DNA of 64,000 nucleotides, from positions 42,881,734-42,945,733 of the forward strand of contig NC_052353.1 of the NCBI RefSeq assembly GCF_009727055.1. Direction: 5' to 3'. Source of the DNA: Benincasa hispida (lineage: Eukaryota; Streptophyta; Magnoliopsida; Cucurbitales; Cucurbitaceae). The translations under genes and the position numbers were made by a program. Below the pieces are notes generated by a model that saw nothing but the letters and a program-made list of their open reading frames with translations, did not search any database and was not told the origin of the DNA. Position 1 is the stretch's first letter. Each line of letters opens with the position of its first letter. Of the stretch, positions 55,601 through 64,000 are shown piece by piece.

Positions 55601-57713
55601 GGGGGAGATTGGTGGACCACATGTAGTCAACATCCATCGATAAGGAAGAGTAGAAGAGTATCAGAAATACTTCTTTTCATGGATTTAACATTAAAAATCC
55701 CATCGGCAGTTTGCTGATGCATATCCCCATATCCCCATATTATGGTCTCAAATGTCTCAAATGTCATCCATTTTCACTCCATATCCTCTGCTATTTTTTT
55801 CTTCTTACACCATGCTCTGACAAGTACATTACAAGTTCTCAGATTATGTTTCAAATTTTCCTCTCTGTACATTAAGTCCAGCAGTTCTATGATTTACAGT
55901 GAATTTGGTTGTTTTTGTGTTTTTGTGTTTTTGTGAGTAGAAAGGGCTTTAGTTAAGTATTTGAAGTGTCGTGTCGTTGCATGTTGGTGGGTTTTCAAGA
56001 TTATGTTGGTTGTTGGTTTTGTTGGAGGGCTTTAGCTGCCAGAATATAGGGGTTTTGTGCTGGTGTCAATTGAGAGGGAAATGAATCCATTTTGGCATTC
56101 TTGGTTCTAGGGTGGGGTCGAAATGAGGTGACTATTTGTGTTTAGGGATATTGTACGAGCTTCTAGTAGGTATTTTGTGGTCACGATTGAGTACAATGCT
56201 TTGTGTTTTTTTTTTTTTTTTTTTTGCAGACAATTTTGGGTTTAATTTTCAAGTTTTTGTTGTGTGATTTTGTAGTCTGCGCCTATGATTTACTAGACTC
56301 TTTGTTGTCGGAAGTCTCGTGATACACTAACTTTTTCTCGTTCAAAATAATTTTGTTGATGGGATGAAATTAAGAAAGACGAGGAGAGTAAAGCTTCAAA
56401 TGGAAGGAGGTTAAACAAACTTTTTCGAATGATCTAAAGTGTTCTTATACTATAATTGTGATGGAGGAATTATCTTAACACCAAGTGAGGGAAAAAATGA
56501 GAGAGCCAAGAAAACTATTAAAGGGGTTTCTCTTTGTTGGTGAAGGGCTGTTATTTCTTTCTAGCCAAAGGGATGAAAAGGCTGATCTAGTGAAATGGGT
56601 CCACAGAATCATCTTTTTTGTGTTTGACCTTGTTGATGTTGTTAGTGAATGATGGCCAATTTTTAGATATTAGGGGGAGGCATCCACGAAGTGCATGGAA
56701 ATCTAGAAATCTGCAGCATAATAGTGATTGAGGATTTTACAGTGGATTTCATGTCCTTTGACTCTAATTTTGACACATTTCATGAGGGATATTAGAGATT
56801 CAATGCATCCATATTCATTAAAGCAACATAGTGTTCTCTCCGAAACAACTTAGTCAATGAGAAGTAAGAATATATATATTGGTTATCCCATGATGTTTTT
56901 TTATAAGGTTCATAAGAAAGTCACATTTAGAACTTTGTGGGATGTATGCCTCCGAAGCATACATTCATAAGAGATTTCATGTTAAAGTTTTTAAAATTGT
57001 ATACCAAGTCGTGTGATTATTGTGTACCATCTCATGCTTTTTAAGTAAAACACACCTCTTTCATAGTTCATAGGCTCTTCTTTTGTTGCATTCACATCCT
57101 TTTGTTCTTCATTTTTAATTGTAGCCACCTTGTAGCATTATTTTTCACTGGAATGGAGAGGTGAGAGCAAGAAAGTATACTATCATGCTGATTAGAGCAA
57201 TTTTATCGTAACATCTTGTGAGATCTCATGTCTTGTTTTCTTCATTTTTCTTGTAAACTCGAATTTATACGTAACGTGATTAATGGTTCATGCTTGTCAT
57301 CTCCATATGTTACCATTTAGAGTCTTTACCTCCCATTGCCTTTAGCTTAGAATTCACTGCCAGCTGTTGTGTGGTGTTGAGTGAAGTTTTTCATTTGTTA
57401 GGTTCAAATTTGATGTGTAAGGCTAAATTTTGATTCTTGGGGATTTGGAAGGAAGATAGGAAGATTGCATTCGATGTGTTTTAAGAAGGTTGACAAGTGG
57501 AGAAGGTGCACCCAACACAAAAAGGACTTCATAACAACATTAATAACAAGGACAAGGTAATATATATAAGAGGCTTATCTTAAAAGTCTAGTTCTAAATT
57601 TATTGAAGTTGCATATTTTACAATCATAATTTTATGCTTTTAAATTTTCCCTTGTTATTATTATTGTTATTATTATTATTATTTTTGTAGATTAAGTTGC
57701 ATATTTTACAATC
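55601..57713 (+). other. Non-coding interior of the CACTA element
   Basis: AT-rich, with a T-run at 56203-56225. No recognisable coding frame, terminal repeat or RNA gene. Probably intron and upstream sequence of the transposase gene; TTTTTGTAG just before 57690 is a plausible splice acceptor. Confidence 0.5.
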
Positions 57714-58795
57714 ATGGATAAGTCATGGATGAAAATGAACAGAATGTCAGTTGAGTATGGTTTAGGGGTCGAGGTGTTTATTAAAAATTGTTTACAACAT
57801 TCAAATAGACCGAATGTCATGAGTTGTCCATGTTTGAAGTGTGTTAATGCAAAGACTCTAGATGCGAACAAAATAAGAGAACACTTATTTTTTAATGGTA
57901 TAGATCAAAGTTATCAGCCATGGATTTTTCGTGGTGAATCATTACCGATTAAGAGAAACAATGAAAATGTGTTTACTAGTGAAAGAGACGAAGCTGATGA
58001 GGATGATGTTGATGTTGATGACACAATTGGAATGTTTGAGGCTGCATACAATAATTATTTTAGTGGAAAATCCGATAATTTTGAAGAATTATTAGATGAT
58101 GCGAAGAAACCATTATACCCAAATTGTAAAACTTTTTAAAAAAATATCTACATTGGTAAAGTTATATAATCTAAAAGCTAAATTTGTATGGAGCGATAAG
58201 AGTTTCACTGAGTTGTTGGAATTAATTCATGACATATTACCAAGTCCTAATGAAATTCCAAGTAAAGAGACAGCAAGTTTATTGACGTGGCATGCTAAAA
58301 AAAAAAGAAACAAATGGTTTATTAAAACATCCCAAAGATGCCCTATCGTGGAAAAAAATAGACAATTTGTGGCCAGAGTTTGGGTCAGAACCTAGAAATC
58401 TTCGTCTTGCTCTTTCGACAGATGGGGTAAATCCACATGGAGATCTGAGTAGTAGATATAGTTGTTGGCCAGTGATGTTAGTGACGTACAATCTACCTCC
58501 ATGGTTGTGCATGAAGCGAAAATTTTTTATGTTGACTGCATTAATATCTGGTCCTAAACAATCGGGAAATGACATAGATGTTTATTTAGCTCTGTTAGTA
58601 GATGACTTGAAAAACTTTGGAAAGATGGGGTAGAATGTTACGATGCATATGAAGAACCATTAATGATTTTTCTGCATATGGTAACTTGTGTGGTTGTACG
58701 GTTAAAGGATATCATGCATGTCCAATTTGTGGAGAGAATACTTCATCCACTTATTTATCAAAAGGGAAGAGGATGGCCAGTGAGATCATGCATGT
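57714..58795 (+). pseudogene. CACTA transposase (TNPD-like), internally deleted
   Basis: Start at ATG 57714. N-terminus MDKSWMKMNRMSVEYGLGVE, then SCPCLKCVNAKTLDANKIRE and HLFFNGIDQSYQPWIF: the transposase-associated domain. An acidic linker follows. After a shift, NLKAKFVWSDKSFTELLELI and DILPSPNEIP join at once to LTWHAKK, so the part with the usual C-x2-C zinc motif is missing. Next, in other frames, EPRNLRLALSTDGVNPHGDL, SCWPVMLVTYNLPPWLCMKR, then GCTVKGYHACPICGEN of the Transposase_21 domain. The C-terminal rest of the domain is deleted. It would cut and join element ends in the nucleus. Confidence 0.92.
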
Positions 58796-59399
58796 CCAAT
58801 TGTAATCAATCTACAAGAAAATTGTGTTTATGTTTTGGATTCTCTTCGAAGCAAGGTTCAAGAGGATTTTCATGGAGTTATAAATATGTAAGTGTAATTG
58901 AACTTTCTTAGCTCTTAATTGAGGTATTTATGTTTAACTAATGTTTTTAAACTATTTAGTGGATTGAAAACATGGGAAGCCAAGCAGGATCTCCAACAGT
59001 ATCGGTCTTCTCCAAAATGGAAACATGTAATGGTAAATTTGTATTCATTTTTTAACAATTTATGTTCATTCGACTTCTTTATAAAAATTTAACAATTGTC
59101 TTCAACTTCTTTATATGCAGTGCCCTCATCAATTAGATTTTGTATGATGCAGGTACTATGTGCAAAAGTATATACACGAAATAGTGCATAATCCTACTAC
59201 TCCCATTACTAACATTGTACGTAAATTATTTATTTTTTATATAGTGCTAGCTTTAATTTAATAAATGGATGTAAAATTATGTTGAATTTATCTTTTTTTT
59301 TTTTCCTTTTTGTAGTTCAATACAAAAGATGCATATACGCAAGGAAAGATCGACGTAATTCGGACCCAATGGGCAAGTTTTGTTGGCCAATTTGTGTAA
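58796..59399 (+). pseudogene. Ulp1/C48-type protease C-terminus with introns
   Basis: Four exon-like blocks: VYVLDSLRSKVQEDFHGV (to 58887), GLKTWEAKQDLQQYRSSPKW (58960-59032), CPHQLDF ... YYVQKYIHEIVH (59121-59216) and NTKDAYTQGKIDVIRTQWAS ending at TAA 59397-59399. Between them lie introns with GT-AG ends (58888-58959 with GTAAGT, 59033-59120, 59217-59315). The third block covers the region of the catalytic Cys (usually D-x-x-x-C-G-Y-Y-V; here a stop precedes C-R-Y-Y-V). The N-terminal half with the catalytic His is absent. Ulp-like genes are frequent in plant CACTA and Mutator elements. Confidence 0.75.
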
Positions 59400-60960
59400 G
59401 GATGTAATTCTTGTTTTTTGTCTCAATAGAATGTAAATGCTAGCTTAGAATGAATTTGTGGATAAATTCATAGGTAGAAGACATGATCTGCTTATTATTG
59501 GAAGCTGTATTCATGGTATTGTAATTCTTGTTTATTCATGGAACTACTACTACTTGATGTTTATGAATGAGAGAAATGATGGCTTGGTGTAAGTATTCTA
59601 TGAACGTCTGGTTCTGGTATTGTGATTCTTGTTTGTGGATAAATTCATAGGTGGAAGACAAGATCTGTTTATTAATGGAAGCTGTATTCATGGTATTGTG
59701 ATTCTGGTATTGTGATTCTTATTTATTCATGGAATTAGTACTACTTGATATTTGTGAATGAGAGAAATGATGGCTTGGTGTAAGTATTCTATGAAAGTCT
59801 GGTTCTGGTTGGCTTGGTGTAAGTATTATATGAAAGTCTTGTTCTAGTATTGTGATTCTTGTTTGTGGATAAATTCATAGGTGGAAGATATGATCTGTTT
59901 ATCATTGAAAGCTGTATTTATGGTATTGTGATTCTGGTATTGTGATTCTTGTTTATTCATGGAATTAGTACTACTTGATATTTGTGAATGAGAGAAATGA
60001 TGACTTGGTGTAAGTATTCTATGAAAGTCTGGTTCTGGTTGGCTTGGTGTAAGTATTCTATGAAAGTCTTGTTCTGGTATTGTGATTCTTGTTTGTGGAT
60101 AAATTCATAGGTGGAAGATATGATCTGTTTATCATTGAAAGTTGTATCTATGGTATTGTGATTCTGGTATTGTGATTCTTGTTTATTCATGGAATTAGTA
60201 CTACTTGATATTTGTGAAAGGGAGAAATGATGGCTTAGTGTAAGTATTCTATGAAAGTCTAGTTCTGGTATTGTGATTCTTGTTTGTGGATAAATTCATA
60301 GGTGGAAGACATGATCTGTTTATTATTGGAAGGTGTATTCATGGTATTGTGATTCTGGTATTGTGATTCTTGTTTATTCATGGAATTAGTACTACTTGAT
60401 ATTTGTGAATGAGAGAAATGATGGCTTTGGTGTAAGTATTCTATGAAAGTCTGGTTATGGTATTGTGATTCTTGTTTATGGATAAATTCATAGGTGGAAG
60501 ACATGATCTGTTTATTAATGGAAGCTGTATTCATGGTATTGTGATTCTGGTATTGTGATTCTTGTTTATTCATGGAATTAGTACTAATTGATATTTGTGA
60601 ATGAGAGAAATGAAGGCTTTGGTGTAAGTAGTATATGAAAGTCTGGTTCTGGTATTGTGATTCTTGTTTGTGGATAAATTCATAGGTGGAAGACATGATC
60701 TTTTATTATTGGAAGCTGTATTCATGGTATTGTGATTCTGGTATTGTGATTCTTGTTTATTCATGGAATTAGTACTACGTGATATTTGGGAATGAGAGAA
60801 ATGATGGCTTTGGTGTAAGTATTCTATGAAAGTCTGGTTCTGGTATTGTGATTCTTGTTTGTGGATAAATTCATAGGTGAAAGACAAATATTGATGAGTA
60901 TAAGTAATGGATTGGAAATATTGATTATTTTTTCTGGATAGATTCATAGGTGGAAGATAA
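59400..60960. repeat. ~191-bp tandem array inside the CACTA element
   Basis: The word GATAAATTCATAGG recurs at 59461, 59638, 59868, 60098, 60289, 60481, 60673 and 60864: steps of 177, 230, 230, 191, 192, 192 and 191. The 230-bp units contain a second copy of the GGCTTGGTGTAAGTATTCTA block. Each unit holds TATTGTGATTCT words in tandem. A partial unit ends near 60960. Minus-strand open frames with HKQESQYQNHNT repeats are by-products. Confidence 0.92.
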
Positions 60961-61109
60961 ATATTGATGGGCTCGCCATGTAATTTTTTTTATACTCTTT
61001 AATATAAAACAATGACGGACATTTTCTGACCCAACATGAGACATATAATGTCATTTTTAACTTATTTGACAAAAAAAAATGGATTCGGTAACGGAATTTA
61101 AAAAAACAG

Positions 61110-61388
61110 ATAGATTCGAGCTTCAATGTCGGTTAAGAATTAAAAAAAAAGTAGGCTTTAATGTCGTTTGCAACCGAAATTAAAGACCTTTAATCACTAA
61201 AGACCTTTAATGTCGGTTGCAAGATTTTCAATGTTGAGACTTTCAATGTCGGTTGCAACCGACATTGAAGGCTACAATATTGGTGTTACTGAAGGCCTTT
61301 AATGTCGGTTTAAAACCGAAATTAAAGGCAACTGACATTAAAGGCCTTTAATAACACTATCTTTAATGTCGGTTTAAAACCAACATTA
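61110..61388. repeat. 3' subterminal repeats of the CACTA element
   Basis: At least eight TTTAATGTCGGTT words in both orientations, several as palindromes such as GTCGGTTGCAACCGAC near 61245-61262. Same motif as at the 5' end. Confidence 0.88.
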
Positions 61389-61409
61389 AAGCCCGAATTT
61401 CTTCTAGTG

Positions 61410-62714
61410 TATGAGGCTAAGCGTTGGAAGAAGAGTGTGGCCATTGGACTATAAGTTGGTCTTGAAAGGTGAGTTGGACGTAAGGTGGGTCATGGCAAAG
61501 GCTATGATTCCGAGTGAGGCCAAGTGAGGATAGGCATTCAAAGAAGCTATGCGTTGACAAGGGGGATGTGTTCAAGAGATGCTATGTGACCAAGAAGAAG
61601 TGTATGTGATGAATTGAGGAAACTTTGAGATTAAGGCTAGTATAGGGATAAGTGGCTAAACTAAGTGAAGTTGAGCTTAACCTAGGAGGAGGTGGCTGCA
61701 TTTTAGGACATGGAAAAGGAGACATATGCATTGGGCATGTCTTTGAAAGACAACTCAAATTCATGTAAGTAGGAGGTGGAAAGTGTTAAGTGTTGGACAT
61801 TGCATGGAATGACAACTTAGATTTTCATGCAATACAAGTGTCATGTGTTTTGGAGTTGGAGGATGATAAGGATGGTCTCCTAAAGGCCTATAAATATCGC
61901 CCCAAAGTTTCACTTCCATTCATAACAAAAATTCTCTTCAAAAGGCGTTGGAATGAGTGATTGAGAGCAAGTTTGGAAAGGGCCTGCATTGATCAAGAAG
62001 AGCATGCATTGATCGGGCATTAAGGGCATATGATAACATTGAGTTCAAACAAGGAGTTCTCCCAAACTTCTCGTGCAAATGAGGTGATTCTTGAGCCAAA
62101 TTCTCATAAATTAAGTGTCGTTTCTGTATGAGGGCTACTATATGAAAATTCTAAGTTAAGGACTGTCAAAATTGAAGGAAATCAAGAGGTGTTCACAGAC
62201 CCGAGGACAGCTGGGCGAGGTGGAGAAATATTAAGATTCGGAGCTCTTGCATTGGAATTTGAAGCCCAAATTTTAATGTAAGTAAGTTAAGACATTTCTA
62301 AACATATTTGTAGAAGGAAGTGTCTCGAAATAAGATCTAGAATAATGAGTAATCTAAGCTTCGAATGAATATGGAATTAGGGTTCAAAAAGGAAGCAAGG
62401 GGAAACCATGGAACTTAGAAAGAGAGAAAGGTACAAAACATGGTGAGTGGTATTCATTGAAAAACTTTAGCATATATTTTTAAATTATATGCTATTATTA
62501 TGAATGAGTAGTTGAACGAGAAAGAGGACATATGGCTATGATGGTCAGAAGTTCAACGGACCTAGCTCCTGAGCCCGAGACAGAATCTCACGAGATGGTT
62601 AGGGGGCCATGAGGCCTAGTTTCTGAGCTTGTGGAAGGAACCTCGCATGGGATTTTCATAAGGCCGACGAGCCTAGCTTCTCAGCCCATAAGAGGGGAAT
62701 CTATATGCACATAG
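61410..62714 (+). mobile_element. Gypsy-like LTR or fragment, piece 4, with TATA-like box
   Basis: Continues the host from 54413. CTATAAATA at 61888-61896 is followed by a leader-like region. Repeated GAGCCCGAGACAG and CCTAGCTTCTCAGCCC words at 62560-62700. No coding frames of note. Ends at the copia LTR at 62715. Confidence 0.55.
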
Positions 62715-62837
62715 TGTTGGGATTGGTGTCCTAATTCTCTCGAAGTCTCGTAATTTGTAAGTTGTCCACATTCTTAGGAATAATAAGAGTTATTTTATTT
62801 GGCATTTACTCATATCCAATAAACAAAGCTTCATGGT
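62715..62837 (+). repeat. LTR fragment joined to integrase
   Basis: TGTTGGGATTGGTGTCC through AAGCTTCATGGT, matching the first 120 bp of 13028-15090 and then leaving it. GGT at the joint fits both the LTR and the integrase codon. Confidence 0.88.
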
Positions 62838-63243
62838 ACACCTCAGCAGAATTGTGTATCAGAAAGGAGAGATATAACCTTGTTGGACATGGTTCGGTCT
62901 ATGATGAGTTATGCTCATCTTCCAGACTCGTTTTGGGGTTTTGTAGTGGAGATTAAATGTTATATTTTGAACAACGTTCCCTCGAAAAGTGTTTCTGAAA
63001 CACCTTTTCAGTTGTGGAGAAGCTGTAAAGGTAGTTTACGCCACATTAAGATTTAAGGGTGTCCGACCCACGTTCTTGAGACTAACCCGAAGAAGTTGGA
63101 ACCGCGTTCGAAAGTTTGCCTCTTTGTAGGCTACCTCAGGGAAACGAGGGGTGGATACTTCTATGATCCGAGTGAGAACAAAGTATTTGTTTCTACAAAT
63201 GCTATCTTCATAGAAGAAGACCACATCAGGGATCATAAACCAT
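62835..63243 (+). pseudogene. copia integrase C-terminal part
   Basis: Opens with GTPQQNCVSERRER, the region carrying the third acidic residue (E) of the DDE triad, then shifts frame to DMVRSMMSYAHLPDSFWG, YILNNVPSKSVSETPFQLW and GYLRETRGGYFYDPSENKVF. Contains a stop at 63055. The D-D parts are deleted. Integrase would insert element DNA into the chromosome; this remnant cannot. Confidence 0.9.
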
Positions 63244-63339
63244 GAAGTAAGCTTGTTTTACGTGAAATTTATAGTGAGACTAAGACTATTGAGGGTTCAA
63301 CAAGAGTTATTGAACAAGCCGATAGATCAACAAGAGTTG

Positions 63340-64000
63340 TTGATGTCGGTGCATTTAGTCAACCAGCTCAAGAGTTGAGACGGCCTCGATGTAGTGGAAG
63401 GGTTATGAACCCACTGAATCGCTGCATGGGTTTGGCTGAAGCCCAAAACGTCATTTCTAATGATGGGGTCGAGGATCCATTGTCTTTTAAGCAAGCAATG
63501 GAGGATGTTGACAAGGATGAGTGGATTAAGGACCAGGAAATGGAGTCTATGAACTTCAATAATGTCTGGGAGCTTGTGGATCAGCCTGATGGGGTCAAAC
63601 TTATAAGGTATAAGTGGATCTATAAGCGAAAATGAGGGGTAGCTGGAAAGGTGCAAACCTTTAAGGCTAGACTCGTGGCAAAATGTTATACCCAGGTCGA
63701 GGGAGTGGCCTATGAGGAAACTTTCTCACCTGTTGTCATGCTAAAGTCTATCAGGATACTCCTGTCCATAGCCATATTTTATGATTATGAGATATGGCAA
63801 ATGGACGTTAAAACTGCCTTTCTTAATGGTAATCTTGAGGAGACCATCTACATGGCTTAACCAGAGGGGTTTGTAGTTCTAGATCAAGAGCAAAGAGTTT
63901 GCCAGCATAATAGTTTCATTTATGGGTTGAAACAAGTGTTTAGATCATGGAACATTAGATTTGACAGTGTGGTCAAATAGTTTGGCTTTGATCAGAACGT
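63340..64000 (+). pseudogene. copia reverse transcriptase, N-terminal part
   Basis: The linker (RRPRCSGRVMNPLNR) leads into DEWIKDQEMESMNFNNVWEL, GVKLIRYKWIYKRK, a stop at 63633, then FKARLVAKCYTQVEGVAYEE and WQMDVKTAFLNGNLEETIYM, whose D in MDVKTAFL is the first catalytic aspartate. A stop replaces the Q after IYMA. The Y-x-D-D region lies beyond the window. Confidence 0.92.

Larger units (their letters stand above)
54414..61409 (+). mobile_element. CACTA (EnSpm-type) DNA transposon, defective, with captured fragments
   Basis: The 21-bp ends are exact inverted repeats: CACTAGAAGAAATTCGGGCT plus one base at 54414-54434, and its complement at 61389-61409. Flanking triplets CAT and TAT match at two of three bases (CACTA elements make 3-bp duplications). 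Palindromic subterminal repeats lie inside both ends. Contents in order: CT-rich leader, PPR-like fragment (minus), zf-RVT-like fragment (minus), transposase, Ulp1-like protease end, 191-bp tandem array. 6996 bp. The coding parts are broken, so movement would need help in trans. Confidence 0.93.
62715..64000 (+). mobile_element. Copia element with internal deletion, cut by window end
   Basis: LTR start 62715-62837, then integrase and reverse transcriptase in order. The remaining LTR, primer-binding site, gag, protease and integrase N-terminus are missing. Same LTR family as 13028-15090 and 50793-53754. Confidence 0.88.

Noticed and set aside
60259..60947. Minus-strand frames with repeated HKQESQYQNHNT peptides
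   Set aside because: They follow the 191-bp DNA repeat and shift between frames from unit to unit; the regularity comes from the array, not from a protein.
1..64000. Host genes, tRNA or rRNA genes
   Set aside because: I checked for domain-like frames outside elements and for tRNA-like cloverleaf boxes by eye and saw none; every convincing protein block belongs to a transposable element or a captured fragment.

Overview
This is a gene-free block of plant nuclear DNA made almost entirely of transposable elements nested inside one another. Ty1-copia and Ty3-gypsy LTR retrotransposons with plant-type primer-binding sites (tRNA-Met and tRNA-Asp), a CACTA DNA transposon, GT-AG introns and AT-rich non-coding DNA indicate an angiosperm. 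The copia gag near 47.3-48.3 kb resembles the gag polyproteins common in Cucurbitaceae annotations, so a cucurbit is my best guess. That rests on memory, not a search. I see no intact host gene, no rRNA or tRNA gene and no CRISPR array; every recognisable coding region is an element protein or a captured fragment, and almost all carry stops, frameshifts or deletions.

Layout. 1-7.1 kb: copia LTR pieces in both orientations, a degenerate tandem repeat (4.14-4.72 kb) and a plus-strand copia LTR. 7.1-28.9 kb: remains of an outer minus-strand gypsy element, with an ORF cut in two by a non-autonomous Athila-related element (8379-28737, exact CTTGA target duplication). That element holds an Athila-like gypsy element (9796-20550, itself split by a copia solo LTR at 13028-15090), two solo LTRs with exact 5-bp duplications (21106-23153 CATAG; 23451-24863 AGAGA) and a GC-rich insertion in its 5' LTR. 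28.9-41.0 kb: a minus-strand Del/Tekay-like gypsy element lacking integrase, split by a second copy of the non-autonomous Athila-related group (33725-39159). 41.0-62.7 kb: a plus-strand gypsy-like LTR or fragment in four pieces, interrupted by a gag-only copia element (41318-50713), a copia deletion derivative (50793-53754, exact GTAAA) and a CACTA element (54414-61409). 62.7-64 kb: a deleted copia element running off the window.

The most unusual signals are (1) arrays of a palindrome, CTAAACGATCGTTTAG and variants, spaced about every 22 bp, in copia LTRs, a copia leader and a foreign segment inside a gypsy LTR; (2) clusters of a second palindrome family, AGCGTTGCAACGCT and variants, directly upstream of the TATA-like box in several Athila-related LTR families; (3) a non-autonomous Athila-related group with a conserved gag-like protein carrying its own CCHC knuckle; (4) a gag duplication with inverted filler DNA; and (5) a CACTA element joining transposase to a spliced Ulp1-like protease remnant and carrying PPR-like and zf-RVT-like fragments.

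Three assembly defects affect interpretation: a Tn5/Nextera junction adapter at 46306-46343, a 19-base N run at 13617-13635, and a single N at 35692 between two copies of the same 35 bases. Nesting was inferred from target duplications, primer-binding sites, polypurine tracts and reading frames that resume across insertions; no alignments or database searches were run.
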